Counted from the stretch's first letter, positions 8,541-16,229 are shown. The stretch: DNA of 64,000 nt from JAXDAY01 sp034679345 (GCA_034679345.1 JAXDAY010000028.1:248001-312000), one strand, 5' to 3'. The notes: a model not told the origin generated them from the letters alone. Translations and numbers: made by a program.

Positions 8541-9791
8541 ATGATTCCCCAGAGTAGAGAGAACGACCCCGTGGCGGGCGCCACATCCTCGCAGACGTCG
8601 AACGTCGATATCTTCGAGCGGTGCTTCTCTTTCACGCGGGCGGCGGAAGCGCAGGCCGCGGGACTTTATCCCTACTTCGTTCCCATCATGGGGTCGGAGG
8701 GGACGGAAGTCACGATCGACGGCCGGCGGCTGGTGATGCTCGGCTCGAACAACTACCTCGGGCTCACGCACGACCCGCGGGTGCTCGATGCCGCCGAGAA
8801 CGCGGCGCGCCAGTACGGCAGCGGCTGCACCGGAAGCCGGTTCCTGAACGGCAACCTCGACCTCCATGAGAAGCTCGAGGTGGAGCTCGCGAGCTTGGTC
8901 AACAAGCCGGCCGCCCTGGTCTTCTCGACGGGCTTTCACGTCAATCTCGGGGTCATCTCGAGTCTCGTCGGGCGCGAAGACGTCGTGATCATCGACAAGC
9001 TCGATCACGCGAGCATCGTCGACGGCGCGCTCCTCGCCCACGGCTCCGTCTACCGGTACCGGCACAACGACATCGCCGATCTCGAGAAGGCATTGCGCAG
9101 GGCCCGCAGTCACGGCGGCGGGACCTTGGTCGTCGTCGACGGCGTCTTCAGCATGGAGGGAGACCTGGCCGATCTTCCAGCGATCGTTTCGGTCGTGCGA
9201 CGCCATGGCGCCAGGCTCATGGTGGACGAGGCCCACTCCATCGGCGTGATCGGTTCGACGGGCGCCGGGACGCACGAGCACTTCGGAGTCACCGACCAGG
9301 TCGACATCCTGATGGGAACCTTCTCCAAATCATTCGCCTCGATCGGGGGCTTCGCTGCGGGAGACTCCCAGGTGATCAGCTATGTGAAGCACCATGCGAG
9401 ATCCCTCATATTCAGCGCCAGCCTCCCGCCCTACGCCGTGGCGACGGTTCGAAAGTGCGTCGAGATCCTCAAGAATGAACCGGAACGGCGCGAGCAGCTC
9501 TGGCGAAACGCCCGCCAGTTGCGCGAGGGATTGACCTCCATGGGCTTCGACATTGGCCCGACCTGCACTCCGATCATTCCGATCATCGTGGGCGACACGA
9601 CGAAGACCTTCGTGTTCTGGAAGGAGTTGTTCGAGACCGGCGTCTTCACGAATCCGGTGATTCCCCCCGCCGTCCCGGAGAAGACCTCGCGGCTTCGCAC
9701 GAGCTTGATGGCGACCCACACCGCGGAGCAGATCGACCGAGCGCTCGAGATCATCCAGCGCGGGGGAAAGAAGCTCGGGCTGATTCCCTGA
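8541..9791 (+). CDS. spt: Serine palmitoyltransferase-like PLP enzyme (alpha-oxoamine synthase)
   Basis: 416 residues of the alpha-oxoamine synthase family, which joins an amino acid to an acyl-CoA with loss of CO2. The PLP lysine is K263 in GTFSKSFAS; VDEAHSIGV near 230 carries the PLP-binding Asp, and the His of DHASI stacks on the ring. The N-terminal GLYPYFVPI plus LGSNNYLGLTHDPRV matches Bacteroidetes-type serine palmitoyltransferases better than BioF or Kbl, and there is no biotin gene nearby. Serine plus palmitoyl-CoA would give 3-ketosphinganine, the first step to sphingolipids. BioF or CqsA-like activity remains possible. It stands alone behind its own promoter. Confidence 0.78.
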   Translation: MIPQSRENDPVAGATSSQTSNVDIFERCFSFTRAAEAQAAGLYPYFVPIMGSEGTEVTIDGRRLVMLGSNNYLGLTHDPRVLDAAENAARQYGSGCTGSRFLNGNLDLHEKLEVELASLVNKPAALVFSTGFHVNLGVISSLVGREDVVIIDKLDHASIVDGALLAHGSVYRYRHNDIADLEKALRRARSHGGGTLVVVDGVFSMEGDLADLPAIVSVVRRHGARLMVDEAHSIGVIGSTGAGTHEHFGVTDQVDILMGTFSKSFASIGGFAAGDSQVISYVKHHARSLIFSASLPPYAVATVRKCVEILKNEPERREQLWRNARQLREGLTSMGFDIGPTCTPIIPIIVGDTTKTFVFWKELFETGVFTNPVIPPAVPEKTSRLRTSLMATHTAEQIDRALEIIQRGGKKLGLIP

Positions 9792-9818
9792 CCATTCCGG
9801 CCGGCCGCAAGAGGTTCG

Positions 9819-10232
9819 ATGGCGGAACAGAAGACGGGCCCGACGGATGGAAGCGTTTCCGCCTTCCTCGGCCAGCTCGACGAGAAGCGCCGCAAGGAAT
9901 GCGAGACGATCCTCGGCTTGATGAAGAAGGTGACGCGCGCGGCGCCCCGCATGTGGGGCCCGGCGATCGTCGGATTCGGCGCCTACCACTATAAGTACGA
10001 GAGCGGCAGGGAGGGAGACTGGTTCCTCACCGGTTTCTCGCCGAGAAAGCAGAATCTCACGATCTATGTCATGGCCGGCTTCGAGCGGTATCCCGAGCTG
10101 ATGTCCAAGCTCGGCAAGTACTCGACGGGGAAGTCCTGCCTCTACATCAAGAGGCTCGAGGACGTGGATCTCGCCGTTCTCGAGAAGCTGGTCGCCCGGT
10201 CGATCTCGGAGATGAAAAAGCTCTACGGTTGA
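9819..10232 (+). CDS. DUF1801 (YdhG/YjhX-like) protein
   Basis: 137 residues, soluble, no signal peptide. The fold family is recognised from the early segment (SVSAFLGQLDEKRRKECETI), the MWGPAIVGFGAYHYKYESG core and the closing KSCLYIKRLEDVD with a Lys-rich end. Function in the family is not known; the fold resembles a small lipocalin-like or MmcQ-type alpha/beta protein. It starts 27 bases after serine palmitoyltransferase and is probably in the same transcript, which ends at the hairpin at 10258-10281. Confidence 0.85.
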   Translation: MAEQKTGPTDGSVSAFLGQLDEKRRKECETILGLMKKVTRAAPRMWGPAIVGFGAYHYKYESGREGDWFLTGFSPRKQNLTIYVMAGFERYPELMSKLGKYSTGKSCLYIKRLEDVDLAVLEKLVARSISEMKKLYG

Positions 10233-10257
10233 GACGGTGAAGCTTCAGATGATCCGG

Positions 10258-10281
10258 GGGCGCATCCTTCACGATGCGCCC
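10258..10281. terminator. 9-bp hairpin between convergent genes
   Basis: GGGCGCATC (10258-10266), loop CTTCAC, GATGCGCCC (10273-10281). The stem is perfect and lies between the + strand DUF1801 gene and the - strand sortase substrate, so it can serve both directions. It lacks a T-run. Confidence 0.5.
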
Positions 10282-10337
10282 GGGCGCAGCCGATTTCCCG
10301 GGCGCATCGATTCGTTCGGCTTCGAGGCGCGAGCGCG

Positions 10338-10856
10338 CTAGCGACGGCGCCACAGCTGGCGCATCAATCCCACGCCGATCGCCAGGGCGCCGATGATGCC
10401 GGCGGTCGCCAGAGGGCTTGCGGTCATCGGCATCGTCCCGGAGGCCGTGGTCGCCTGCTCGCCCGCGGCATCGCCCGACGGGGGAGCGGCCTCCGTGCTG
10501 CCATCGAGCGACTGCGACATCGGAGCCGGGCTCGAGCCGGTCGTGGCAAGCGTGACGCTCGAGAGATGGAACGTCCCGGGCTCGGGGATCTCGTACTCCA
10601 CACGGACCTGGTCGCCGGTCTTCACCGTCGCGGGCACGTTGCTCGTCGCATCCCGTATGAAGACCATCTGATCGCCGCCAACGATCTGGATGACCAGTGA
10701 AGTCGGAGTCAACGACTCGACGATGCCCATGACGGTGCTCGGCGCCTCGGTCAGGGGGTTGGCAGTTGGATCCTCCTGGCCCGACTGCGCCGAGGCTCCG
10801 AATGCGAGGGCCAGGATGAGCGCGCCGGCCATGAGGATGGTTGTATTCCGGTTCAT
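10338..10856 (-). CDS. Sortase substrate with C-terminal MPMTAS sorting signal
   Basis: 172 residues. Residues 1-23 are a signal peptide (ends GASAQ). Residues about 38-105 form a small beta domain with the pattern G.V.S....L.I, VF..D, GD.VRV.Y, shared with the second substrate at 12832-13461. A Ser/Thr/Pro linker follows. The end is a complete sortase signal: MPMTA at 142-146, a hydrophobic stretch (about 148-166) and the basic tail RQLWRRR. The protein would be exported, held by the tail in the membrane, and cut by the neighbouring sortase between T and A. AAGGAGG precedes the ATG. It is divergent from the sortase gene. Confidence 0.78.
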   Translation of the reverse strand: MNRNTTILMAGALILALAFGASAQSGQEDPTANPLTEAPSTVMGIVESLTPTSLVIQIVGGDQMVFIRDATSNVPATVKTGDQVRVEYEIPEPGTFHLSSVTLATTGSSPAPMSQSLDGSTEAAPPSGDAAGEQATTASGTMPMTASPLATAGIIGALAIGVGLMRQLWRRR

Positions 10857-11234
10857 TGGATGGCCTCCTTGCTTGAGGGAGGGGCGCCCGCCCGATCCCC
10901 ACCATGGAGGTCTCGCCGGCGCCGCCCCCGGGTATCCCTCACGGCAAGTCCGGTGCCATCACGACCTCCCGTTTCGGATCGAATGCAACCTCATGAGGGA
11001 TCGAGCGTTCTTCCTGCGTGACGTGAAATCGTCGAGATCATTCGGTTGCGGATGCTTTGTAAACTTTGCCTGCGATTGGAGAGAACTTCACTCGACCGGA
11101 GCATGCTCGGGCGCGGAAATCCACAGATCGACCAGTCTTGCTTGGAGCGAATGGTGGCATTGATCTTGATGGACCTAATGGGAGAATCGACGCGGGTTGC
11201 GCGCGTCTCGGGAGAGCGAAACCTGGGAATCCAT
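10857..11234. other. 378-base divergent region between sortase substrate and sortase
   Basis: Contains the upstream regions of two divergent genes. Short AT-richer patches occur near 11040-11065 (TTTGTAAACTTTG) and 11160-11180 but give no clear -35/-10 pair. The sortase reading frame is open through 11046-11234, so a longer sortase start is possible. Confidence 0.35.
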
Positions 11235-11828
11235 ATGAAGGCGGTTCGAAGAACGCTGTCGTCCCCCTGGATCGAGCGGACGCTCTATGTTCTGGGGAGC
11301 GTCTTGCTCGGAGCGTGGCTCGCGGTCCAGGTCGATGCGCGGCTCTACTATGCGCGACATCACGAACTGTTGGTGGCATCGAGGAGCTTGCCGGCTTCAG
11401 CGGTGCCTGACTCGGCGGCCCCCCGATCTGTGATCGGGCTGATCGAGATCCCCAGACTTGGGCTCTCGTCCGTCGTGGCGGAGGGCACCGACGCGATCAG
11501 CCTCTTCCGCGCCGTCGGACACCTGCCGGGAACGCCTTTCCCGGGGCGGCCAGGCAACGTGGTGCTGGCGGGCCATCGCGACACTTATTTTCGCCCGCTC
11601 GCGGCCATCGCCGAGGACGACACCATCCGCATCACGACCCCTTACGGACGGTATGCCTACCAGGTCACCGGCACGCAGATCGTCCCGCCCAGCAGGACGG
11701 ATGTGCTCGCGGCGTCGCCCTCTCCGATGCTCACCCTTGTGACCTGCTATCCGTTCCGGTACGTGGGCCGAGCCCCGCTGCGGTTCATCGTTCAGGCAGC
11801 GGAGATCCCGGTCCGATCGGGTCGGTGA
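11235..11828 (+). CDS. Class D-like sortase
   Basis: 197 residues from the ATG at 11235; the frame is open further upstream but that part has no family sequence. One membrane segment (about residues 15-36) anchors the N-terminus, and the catalytic domain follows. The triad is visible: H114 in VLAGHRDTYF, C171 in TLVTCYPF and R183 in APLRF. The order TLVTCYPFRYVG with a short spacing to Arg fits class D or the sortases of diderm bacteria. Its job is to cut LPxTA/MPxTA-type signals and transfer the protein to an amino nucleophile. Two candidate substrates lie within 2 kb. Its last 44 bases overlap the 3' end of the convergent protease gene. Confidence 0.85.
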   Translation: MKAVRRTLSSPWIERTLYVLGSVLLGAWLAVQVDARLYYARHHELLVASRSLPASAVPDSAAPRSVIGLIEIPRLGLSSVVAEGTDAISLFRAVGHLPGTPFPGRPGNVVLAGHRDTYFRPLAAIAEDDTIRITTPYGRYAYQVTGTQIVPPSRTDVLAASPSPMLTLVTCYPFRYVGRAPLRFIVQAAEIPVRSGR

Positions 11829-12558
11829 GACTCATGGGGCCGTTCGGACTCTGGGCCCCGGTTGTGTTGGCCAGCCCCGGCGGATCCTCCCCAGCGACCG
11901 CATCCATCCGATCGCGACAGCGGGGACAGAATGAGGTCATCTGCTCGCAGATCGACACCCGTCCTCGGGCATCCTGCATCAGGCATCCGGCGGCCTCGCA
12001 GTGTTCCAGCCCGAGCGTGTGGCCGATCTCGTGCACGGCGATCTTCGATAGGCGGGCCCGGGCTCCAGCGGATCCGGCCGCGCCGCGAAGACACCGGAAC
12101 TTCGAAACCACGCCGACGGGGCGCGTGTAGGAAGCCAACCCGACGAGTCCCCAGTCCGCGTTCGAGCCGCGCGTGGTCGAGATGTCGCGCGCCGTCACGC
12201 CGAGAATCCGATCTCCATCTATCGGGAGAAGCGGCTCAAGAAAGTCGAGAAGCTTCTCCGCGCGAAAGCGGCCTCGCGGCGGGTAGTAGGCGCTGGCAGG
12301 CAAGGGTCGCGGAGCGAGAATCCGAACGACGGCGCCGAGCTCGGCGCCCAGCGCCTGGCCGACAGCGTCAAGGTCCTCCGCGGAGAGTCCATCGCCGAGC
12401 GGCTGCAGATAGACCACGACTCCATCTGAAGGCGCGGCCGCGGACATCCCGGAATTCACGCTCGATGCGGCAACCGCTCCCAGCGGCAAGCACAAGGCGA
12501 GGATCGCGTGCAGGAGGATCGCCCGCAGGACGAAGCGCGCCGAGCCCGACCCTTCCAC
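11785..12558 (-). CDS. Secreted archaemetzincin-like zinc protease
   Basis: 257 residues starting at GTG behind AAGGGAGAGG. Residues 1-31 look like a signal peptide, unusual because most archaemetzincins are cytoplasmic. The zinc motif HEIGHTLGLEH is at 176-186 and is followed by C187, C192 (HC-X4-C), M194 and the CPRC pair at 211-214: the archaemetzincin pattern of an active-site zinc plus a structural zinc finger. M194 is the likely Met-turn. The acidic C-terminal tail (after 220) is low complexity. It lies between the sortase and a sortase substrate, so processing of surface proteins is a fair guess. Its 3' end overlaps the sortase 3' end by 44 bases. Confidence 0.85.
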   Translation of the reverse strand: MEGSGSARFVLRAILLHAILALCLPLGAVAASSVNSGMSAAAPSDGVVVYLQPLGDGLSAEDLDAVGQALGAELGAVVRILAPRPLPASAYYPPRGRFRAEKLLDFLEPLLPIDGDRILGVTARDISTTRGSNADWGLVGLASYTRPVGVVSKFRCLRGAAGSAGARARLSKIAVHEIGHTLGLEHCEAAGCLMQDARGRVSICEQMTSFCPRCRDRMDAVAGEDPPGLANTTGAQSPNGPMSLTDPIGPGSPLPER

Positions 12559-12708
12559 GCCTCTCCCTTCGCGCCGGAGCTACCGGCGCCTCCGCGCTTC
12601 CCCACATCAGGCGCGTCTGGTGGACCCGCGATACTTCCGCTTGGAGTCCAGGCTGAGTCCCGACGCATCGAACCGCACCCAGCACGAGCGATGCGGTTCT
12701 CATGCGTG

Positions 12709-12735
12709 ATTCTACGTCACGATGCGCAGAATCAA
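12709..12735 (-). promoter_or_regulatory. Possible promoter of the archaemetzincin gene
   Basis: On the minus strand TTGATT (12730-12735) and TAGAAT (12709-12714) are separated by 15 bases, shorter than the usual 17. The boxes themselves are good and the place, 150 bases before the GTG start, is reasonable. Confidence 0.3.
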
Positions 12736-12831
12736 CAAACTTCCCGCGCCGATCGCCGTCGCGGAACGCGTCCGCGGGATCGAATAAAGCCCGCAAGACG
12801 CCGCAGCGCCGGCGCCCGCCTGCGGCAACGA

Positions 12832-13461
12832 CTAGCGCTTCTTCGCCGAACGCCGGGCCAGCCGCCGGACTCCGAAAGCCGCGCCGACGAGTATGATCCC
12901 GGCGACCGCCACAATGGGCATCGCAGTCGCGGTCGCCGGCAACTCCTCCTGCGCTTCCGCCACTCCCGGCGCCCCCTGCGATTCGGTTCCGGGCGCCATC
13001 GAGGCCAGATCCCTCGCCGACCCTTGCGCGACCGGCGCGAACCCGGTGGCGGGAAGAGACATCGCATACGCTTGGCGGGCCTGCTCTTCCTCGCTCATCC
13101 GTTGCGAGAGATTCAAGGTCTGGACCGCCTTCGCGAGATCCGTGCCTCCCTCGATCCTGTCGTAGCGCACCCGGACCGGATCGCCCGGGAGCATCGCGGC
13201 TCCATAGGAGTTCAGAGGATCCAGCGCGAAGACGCGGGACCGGCCGTCGGGGTCGGTGATCTCCAGCCTGTTCGCCCTCGAGCTCACGACCGTCCCGATC
13301 GCGGACTGATCCCCCGAGATGGACAAGCTGCTGCCCGGGGCGACGGCGTTCGAGGAAGATTGGGACTCCACCTGCGCGGCCGTTCCCGAGGGAGCGCAAA
13401 GCGTCAGACTCAACGACAACAGACAGATCGTGCACAAAGTGGACAGCCTTACGGAAGGCAT
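12832..13461 (-). CDS. Sortase substrate with C-terminal LPATA signal and an internal LPATG
   Basis: 209 residues, ATG behind a near-perfect AAGGAGG. Signal peptide about 1-29. A beta domain (about 52-118) with IGTVVS, LEITD, RVFALD and GDPVRVRY parallels the first substrate at 10338-10856, so the two are paralogues. The C-terminus has LPATA at 174-178, a hydrophobic helix and the tail RRLARRSAKKR, a standard sorting signal. A second copy, LPATG at 136-140, lies upstream without a membrane helix and should not be cut in the normal way. The gene is on the same strand as the protease and faces away from the Cys-rich gene. Confidence 0.78.
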   Translation of the reverse strand: MPSVRLSTLCTICLLSLSLTLCAPSGTAAQVESQSSSNAVAPGSSLSISGDQSAIGTVVSSRANRLEITDPDGRSRVFALDPLNSYGAAMLPGDPVRVRYDRIEGGTDLAKAVQTLNLSQRMSEEEQARQAYAMSLPATGFAPVAQGSARDLASMAPGTESQGAPGVAEAQEELPATATAMPIVAVAGIILVGAAFGVRRLARRSAKKR

Positions 13462-13932
13462 CGAACACCTCCTTCCAATGCTTGTGCGGCGGCCCTATTG
13501 CGCAGCCAACCCGATCGAAGACCCAGGTTCGTGCCGGACCGGAGCCTCAGGCTCGACTTTCGAAATGTCTCCGTGGCGCAAGCGGTTAGGAGGATTTCAT
13601 GGATGGGGCCGCCGTGACGGATGACGGGCGGTATCTGCAATTGCTGCCGTCTTCTGTCGGGATTGCAGGAGGGCTCGGCTGCCGAAGGGCGGGAGGTGAG
13701 GTCTCACGGGCCTGCGAATCCAGAGACCCAGACCAAACGCTTCGAACTCAAGCTGCCCCCCCCGTCTTGTCGATCCATCCGGTACGGAGCGACCGCGGGT
13801 GGGAACTGCCGGGGCCCGTCCCTTCCTGGATGCGGCTTCGAAGCGGGATCCCCATGGAGCGCAACCCGATCGGGTCCGGGACGGCCGGACGGAACCGATC
13901 AAATGCCGGGACCGGCCTGGGAGACGGACGCA
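13462..13932. other. 471-base divergent region upstream of the Cys-rich gene
   Basis: A perfect AGGAGG followed by an ATG (13599) begins a frame that runs out of phase into the Cys-rich gene; its composition looks non-coding. A GGTCTC...GAGACC pair with a 17-base loop lies near 13697-13725. A long untranslated leader for the Cys-rich gene is possible. No tRNA or known riboswitch is recognised. Confidence 0.35.
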
Positions 13933-15108
13933 ATGTACCGATGGCTTCTGGTTCTACTCGCCCTCGCCGTTGCGGCGATGCCGGCTTCGGCCGCGCGCAA
14001 CGCCAACGGCGCGATGGTCGTGCATACAGACAATGCGATCGTTTACACGAACATGGACTACTGCCCCCACCCAGTCCCGAGCGTCTGCACCGATCTCGTG
14101 ACGAACTGCACGAAGCTGGTGGAGGAGGAAGAGGCGGTGATCTTCTTCCTCGCCGCCTTTGCCCCCAGCTCGAGTCCGGGCGTGACGACAATCCAGTTCG
14201 GCGTCGAGCACAACCTGCCGAGCGCTGACTACTTCAGCGCGTACAGCGCGTGCGGACCGGACCCGCTCGAGTTGCCGGACGGCGGATGGCCGTTCGCCGG
14301 CGGGAACCCTGAGGTTCCTGGGCAGAGCGGCAACCTCGTCGCTTACAGTGGCCCGGTCTACAGCCAGTTGTTCCCGTTCTACTGGTTCGCCGCGATCGGC
14401 AGCCTGCCGAACACCTACGTTGGCAGCCGCACCTACCCGGCCACGGACGAGGCGAAGTTCGTCGACGACGGCAACCCGCCGATCGAGGATCTTTGCACCC
14501 TGTTCGGCCGCGTCAACTGGGGCGCGCCCGGCTACAACGACTGCCCGGTCGACCCGCCTCCCCCGACGGGAGCCTGCTGCTTCGAGGACGGGACCTGCGT
14601 CGAGCTCCGCATCGACATCTGCCTTGAGCAGGGCGGCGGCTACCTTGGTGACGGCTCGGTTTGCGATCCGCAGCCCTGTCCGCAGCCGGAGGCCTGCTGC
14701 CTCGACGATGGCTCCTGCGTGATGCTCCTGGCGGATATCTGCCTCTATGTGCAGCATGGGACGCCGATGGGCATCGGGTCCGATTGCGATCCGAATCCGT
14801 GCGGACTGCCGTCACAGGCCTGCTGCTTCGCGGACGGAACGTGCCTCGATCTCACTCCCGAGGCTTGCCTCGAGCAAGACGGCACCGCGATGGGAGAGGG
14901 CTCGATTTGCGAGCAGACGGAGTGCCCGCAGCCCCCGCCGACCGGCGCCTGCTGCCTGAGCGGCAACGAGTGCGTGGTCCTCACGGCGCCGGAGTGCGAC
15001 GAACAGGGAGGCATCTACATGGGGGACGGTCAGCCCTGCGACCCGAACCCCTGCGGCATCCCCACGGAGAAATCGTCCTGGGGCCGTATCCGCGCGATCT
15101 ACCGGTAG
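13933..15108 (+). CDS. Secreted protein with four Cys-rich ACC..DG.C repeats and C-terminal YR tag
   Basis: 391 residues. Signal peptide 1-21 (ends ASAAR). Residues about 22-205 form a unique domain with Cys pairs. From about residue 213 to 375 there are four ~42-residue repeats, each beginning ACC, then DG.C or GNEC, a second Cys near +20, then G.GS.C and a closing PC; each repeat has six Cys and is likely disulfide-bonded. The last residues, PTEKSSWGRIRAIYR, match the ending of the unrelated protein at 6043-6753. The protein is likely exported and fixed at the surface by that tag. GGGAG precedes the ATG. A 14-bp hairpin follows. Confidence 0.78.
   Translation: MYRWLLVLLALAVAAMPASAARNANGAMVVHTDNAIVYTNMDYCPHPVPSVCTDLVTNCTKLVEEEEAVIFFLAAFAPSSSPGVTTIQFGVEHNLPSADYFSAYSACGPDPLELPDGGWPFAGGNPEVPGQSGNLVAYSGPVYSQLFPFYWFAAIGSLPNTYVGSRTYPATDEAKFVDDGNPPIEDLCTLFGRVNWGAPGYNDCPVDPPPPTGACCFEDGTCVELRIDICLEQGGGYLGDGSVCDPQPCPQPEACCLDDGSCVMLLADICLYVQHGTPMGIGSDCDPNPCGLPSQACCFADGTCLDLTPEACLEQDGTAMGEGSICEQTECPQPPPTGACCLSGNECVVLTAPECDEQGGIYMGDGQPCDPNPCGIPTEKSSWGRIRAIYR
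14570..15060 (+). repeat. Four tandem Cys-rich protein repeats (~125 bases each)
   Basis: The repeats start at the ACC codons near 14573, 14695, 14816 and 14946. They are alike at protein level (ACC..DG.C......C....G...G.GS.C...PC) but diverged in DNA, so they are old duplications within the gene. Confidence 0.7.
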
Positions 15109-15141
15109 ACCGGAAACCGCGTTCACGCGTCGATCACAGTT

Positions 15142-15174
15142 GAGAAGTCCGTCCCGACCCGGGGCGGGCTTCTC
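15142..15174. terminator. 14-bp hairpin after the Cys-rich gene
   Basis: GAGAAGTCCGTCCC (15142-15155) pairs with GGGGCGGGCTTCTC (15161-15174), using two G-T wobbles, around a GACCC loop. It sits between convergent genes. There is no T-run after it. Confidence 0.55.
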
Positions 15175-15192
15175 CGCTTCGGGGAGCTGGGA

Positions 15193-16023
15193 TCAGATCC
15201 GACGCGCGCGCAACGCCCGCCGTTCCCTCACCGGGGGGGACTCCGCCGGGAATCCGATCGGAGTGATCGTCACCAGGTAGTGGCTCTCCGGGACTCCGAG
15301 AAGCGCCTTCGCTTCAGGCCGGTCGAGCCCGCCGATCCAGCAGGTGCCGAGCCCGTGCGCCCATGCCGCGAGCATCAGGTGGTACATCGCGATGCATCCA
15401 TCCTCGATGGGACGCGGGGAGACCGCGGGATCGCTGGAGATGGCGATCGCCGCGGGGGCCTGGCGGATCGGCGCCGAGCTGTCTCCACGCAGGAGCGCGA
15501 GTCTCGCAATGAGATCGCGATCTCGCACGATCGTGTACGTGCAGGGCTGGCTGTTGCGGGCCGACGGGGCGAGCCGGCAGTTCTCCATGATGGAGTGGAG
15601 AACCTCATCCGGCACGGCCTCGTCCCGGTAGGCCCGGATGCTGCGGCGCGTCGCGAGCATCTCGAGGCCTCCCGCGTGCGGTGGAATCGGGTGCTCGAAG
15701 GACTGGAACTCGACGCGCCGTCCATCCGGGTCCTTCGTGAAGAAGTGGTAGATCCGGTATTTCTCCTCCAGGCGCGGCGGGGCGTCCGCCTCCCCTCCAA
15801 ATCGCGCGTAGGCCGCGTCGACGCCCGCGCGCGCCGGGGAGAAGATCGTGACGAGGCCGCCCGTGTCCGAGTCTTCGCGGCTGCAGAATCCCACAAGGAG
15901 ATTGCCGTGCGCGAGGATCACGCAGTCGGCCTGTTCAAGCCAGACCGACATCCCGACGCGCGAGACGTAGAAGTCCCGGACCGCGTCCAACCTGCGAGTC
16001 CCCCAGAACACGATCCCCGACAT
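15193..16023 (-). CDS. VOC (glyoxalase-like) - nitroreductase fusion
   Basis: 276 residues with two domains that are normally separate. Residues 1-115 are a VOC/glyoxalase fold: MSGIVFWGTRRLDAVRDFY at the start and DPDGRRVEFQSFEHP at the end. Residues about 120-276 are an FMN nitroreductase: RRSIRAYRDEAVPDEVL, then LAPSARNSQP, which binds FMN phosphate, and the helix AWAHGLGTCWIGG. The likely action is NAD(P)H-dependent reduction, with the VOC part perhaps binding the substrate. The ATG overlaps the preceding stop (TGATG) behind GGGGAGGAG; a GTG one codon earlier is also possible. It is the third gene of the SPFH operon. Confidence 0.82.
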   Translation of the reverse strand: MSGIVFWGTRRLDAVRDFYVSRVGMSVWLEQADCVILAHGNLLVGFCSREDSDTGGLVTIFSPARAGVDAAYARFGGEADAPPRLEEKYRIYHFFTKDPDGRRVEFQSFEHPIPPHAGGLEMLATRRSIRAYRDEAVPDEVLHSIMENCRLAPSARNSQPCTYTIVRDRDLIARLALLRGDSSAPIRQAPAAIAISSDPAVSPRPIEDGCIAMYHLMLAAWAHGLGTCWIGGLDRPEAKALLGVPESHYLVTITPIGFPAESPPVRERRALRARRI

Positions 16024-16220
16024 CACTCCTCCCCTTCTCCGCCGGAAGCATCATCCTGCGGCGGCCTGGCGACCTTCCACCGATCCGACTCGACGAGCGC
16101 CTTCCTGAGCAGAAACTCGATCTGGCCGTTGAGGCTGCGGAGCTCGTCGTCCGCCCACCGGTGCAACGCGGCGTAGAGCGCCGGGTCGATCCGCAGGAGG
16201 AAGGACTTCCGCTCCGCCAT
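16023..16220 (-). CDS. Small Arc-like ribbon-helix-helix DNA-binding protein
   Basis: 65 residues. The opening MAERKSFLLRIDPALYAAL is the ribbon and first helix of Arc/MetJ-type repressors, and the second helix contains LRSLNGQIEFLLRKAL with the conserved NGQ/IEFLL pattern; an acidic tail follows. Such proteins bind DNA as dimers through the ribbon. Similar small proteins are often found beside SPFH genes. It is flanked by the SPFH gene (nine-base gap) and the VOC-nitroreductase gene (overlap), so autoregulation at the palindrome at 17116-17132 is the simplest model. Confidence 0.8.
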   Translation of the reverse strand: MAERKSFLLRIDPALYAALHRWADDELRSLNGQIEFLLRKALVESDRWKVARPPQDDASGGEGEE

Positions 16221-16229
16221 CGATCCCGC

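Noticed and set aside
13555..13600. tRNA-like GGCGCAAGCGGTTAGG segment
   Set aside because: No acceptor stem or T-arm (GGTTCGAATCC type) is found around it.
14570..15060. Dockerin reading of the Cys-rich repeats
   Set aside because: The repeats lack the calcium Asp pattern and the paired-helix layout; they are disulfide-type repeats.
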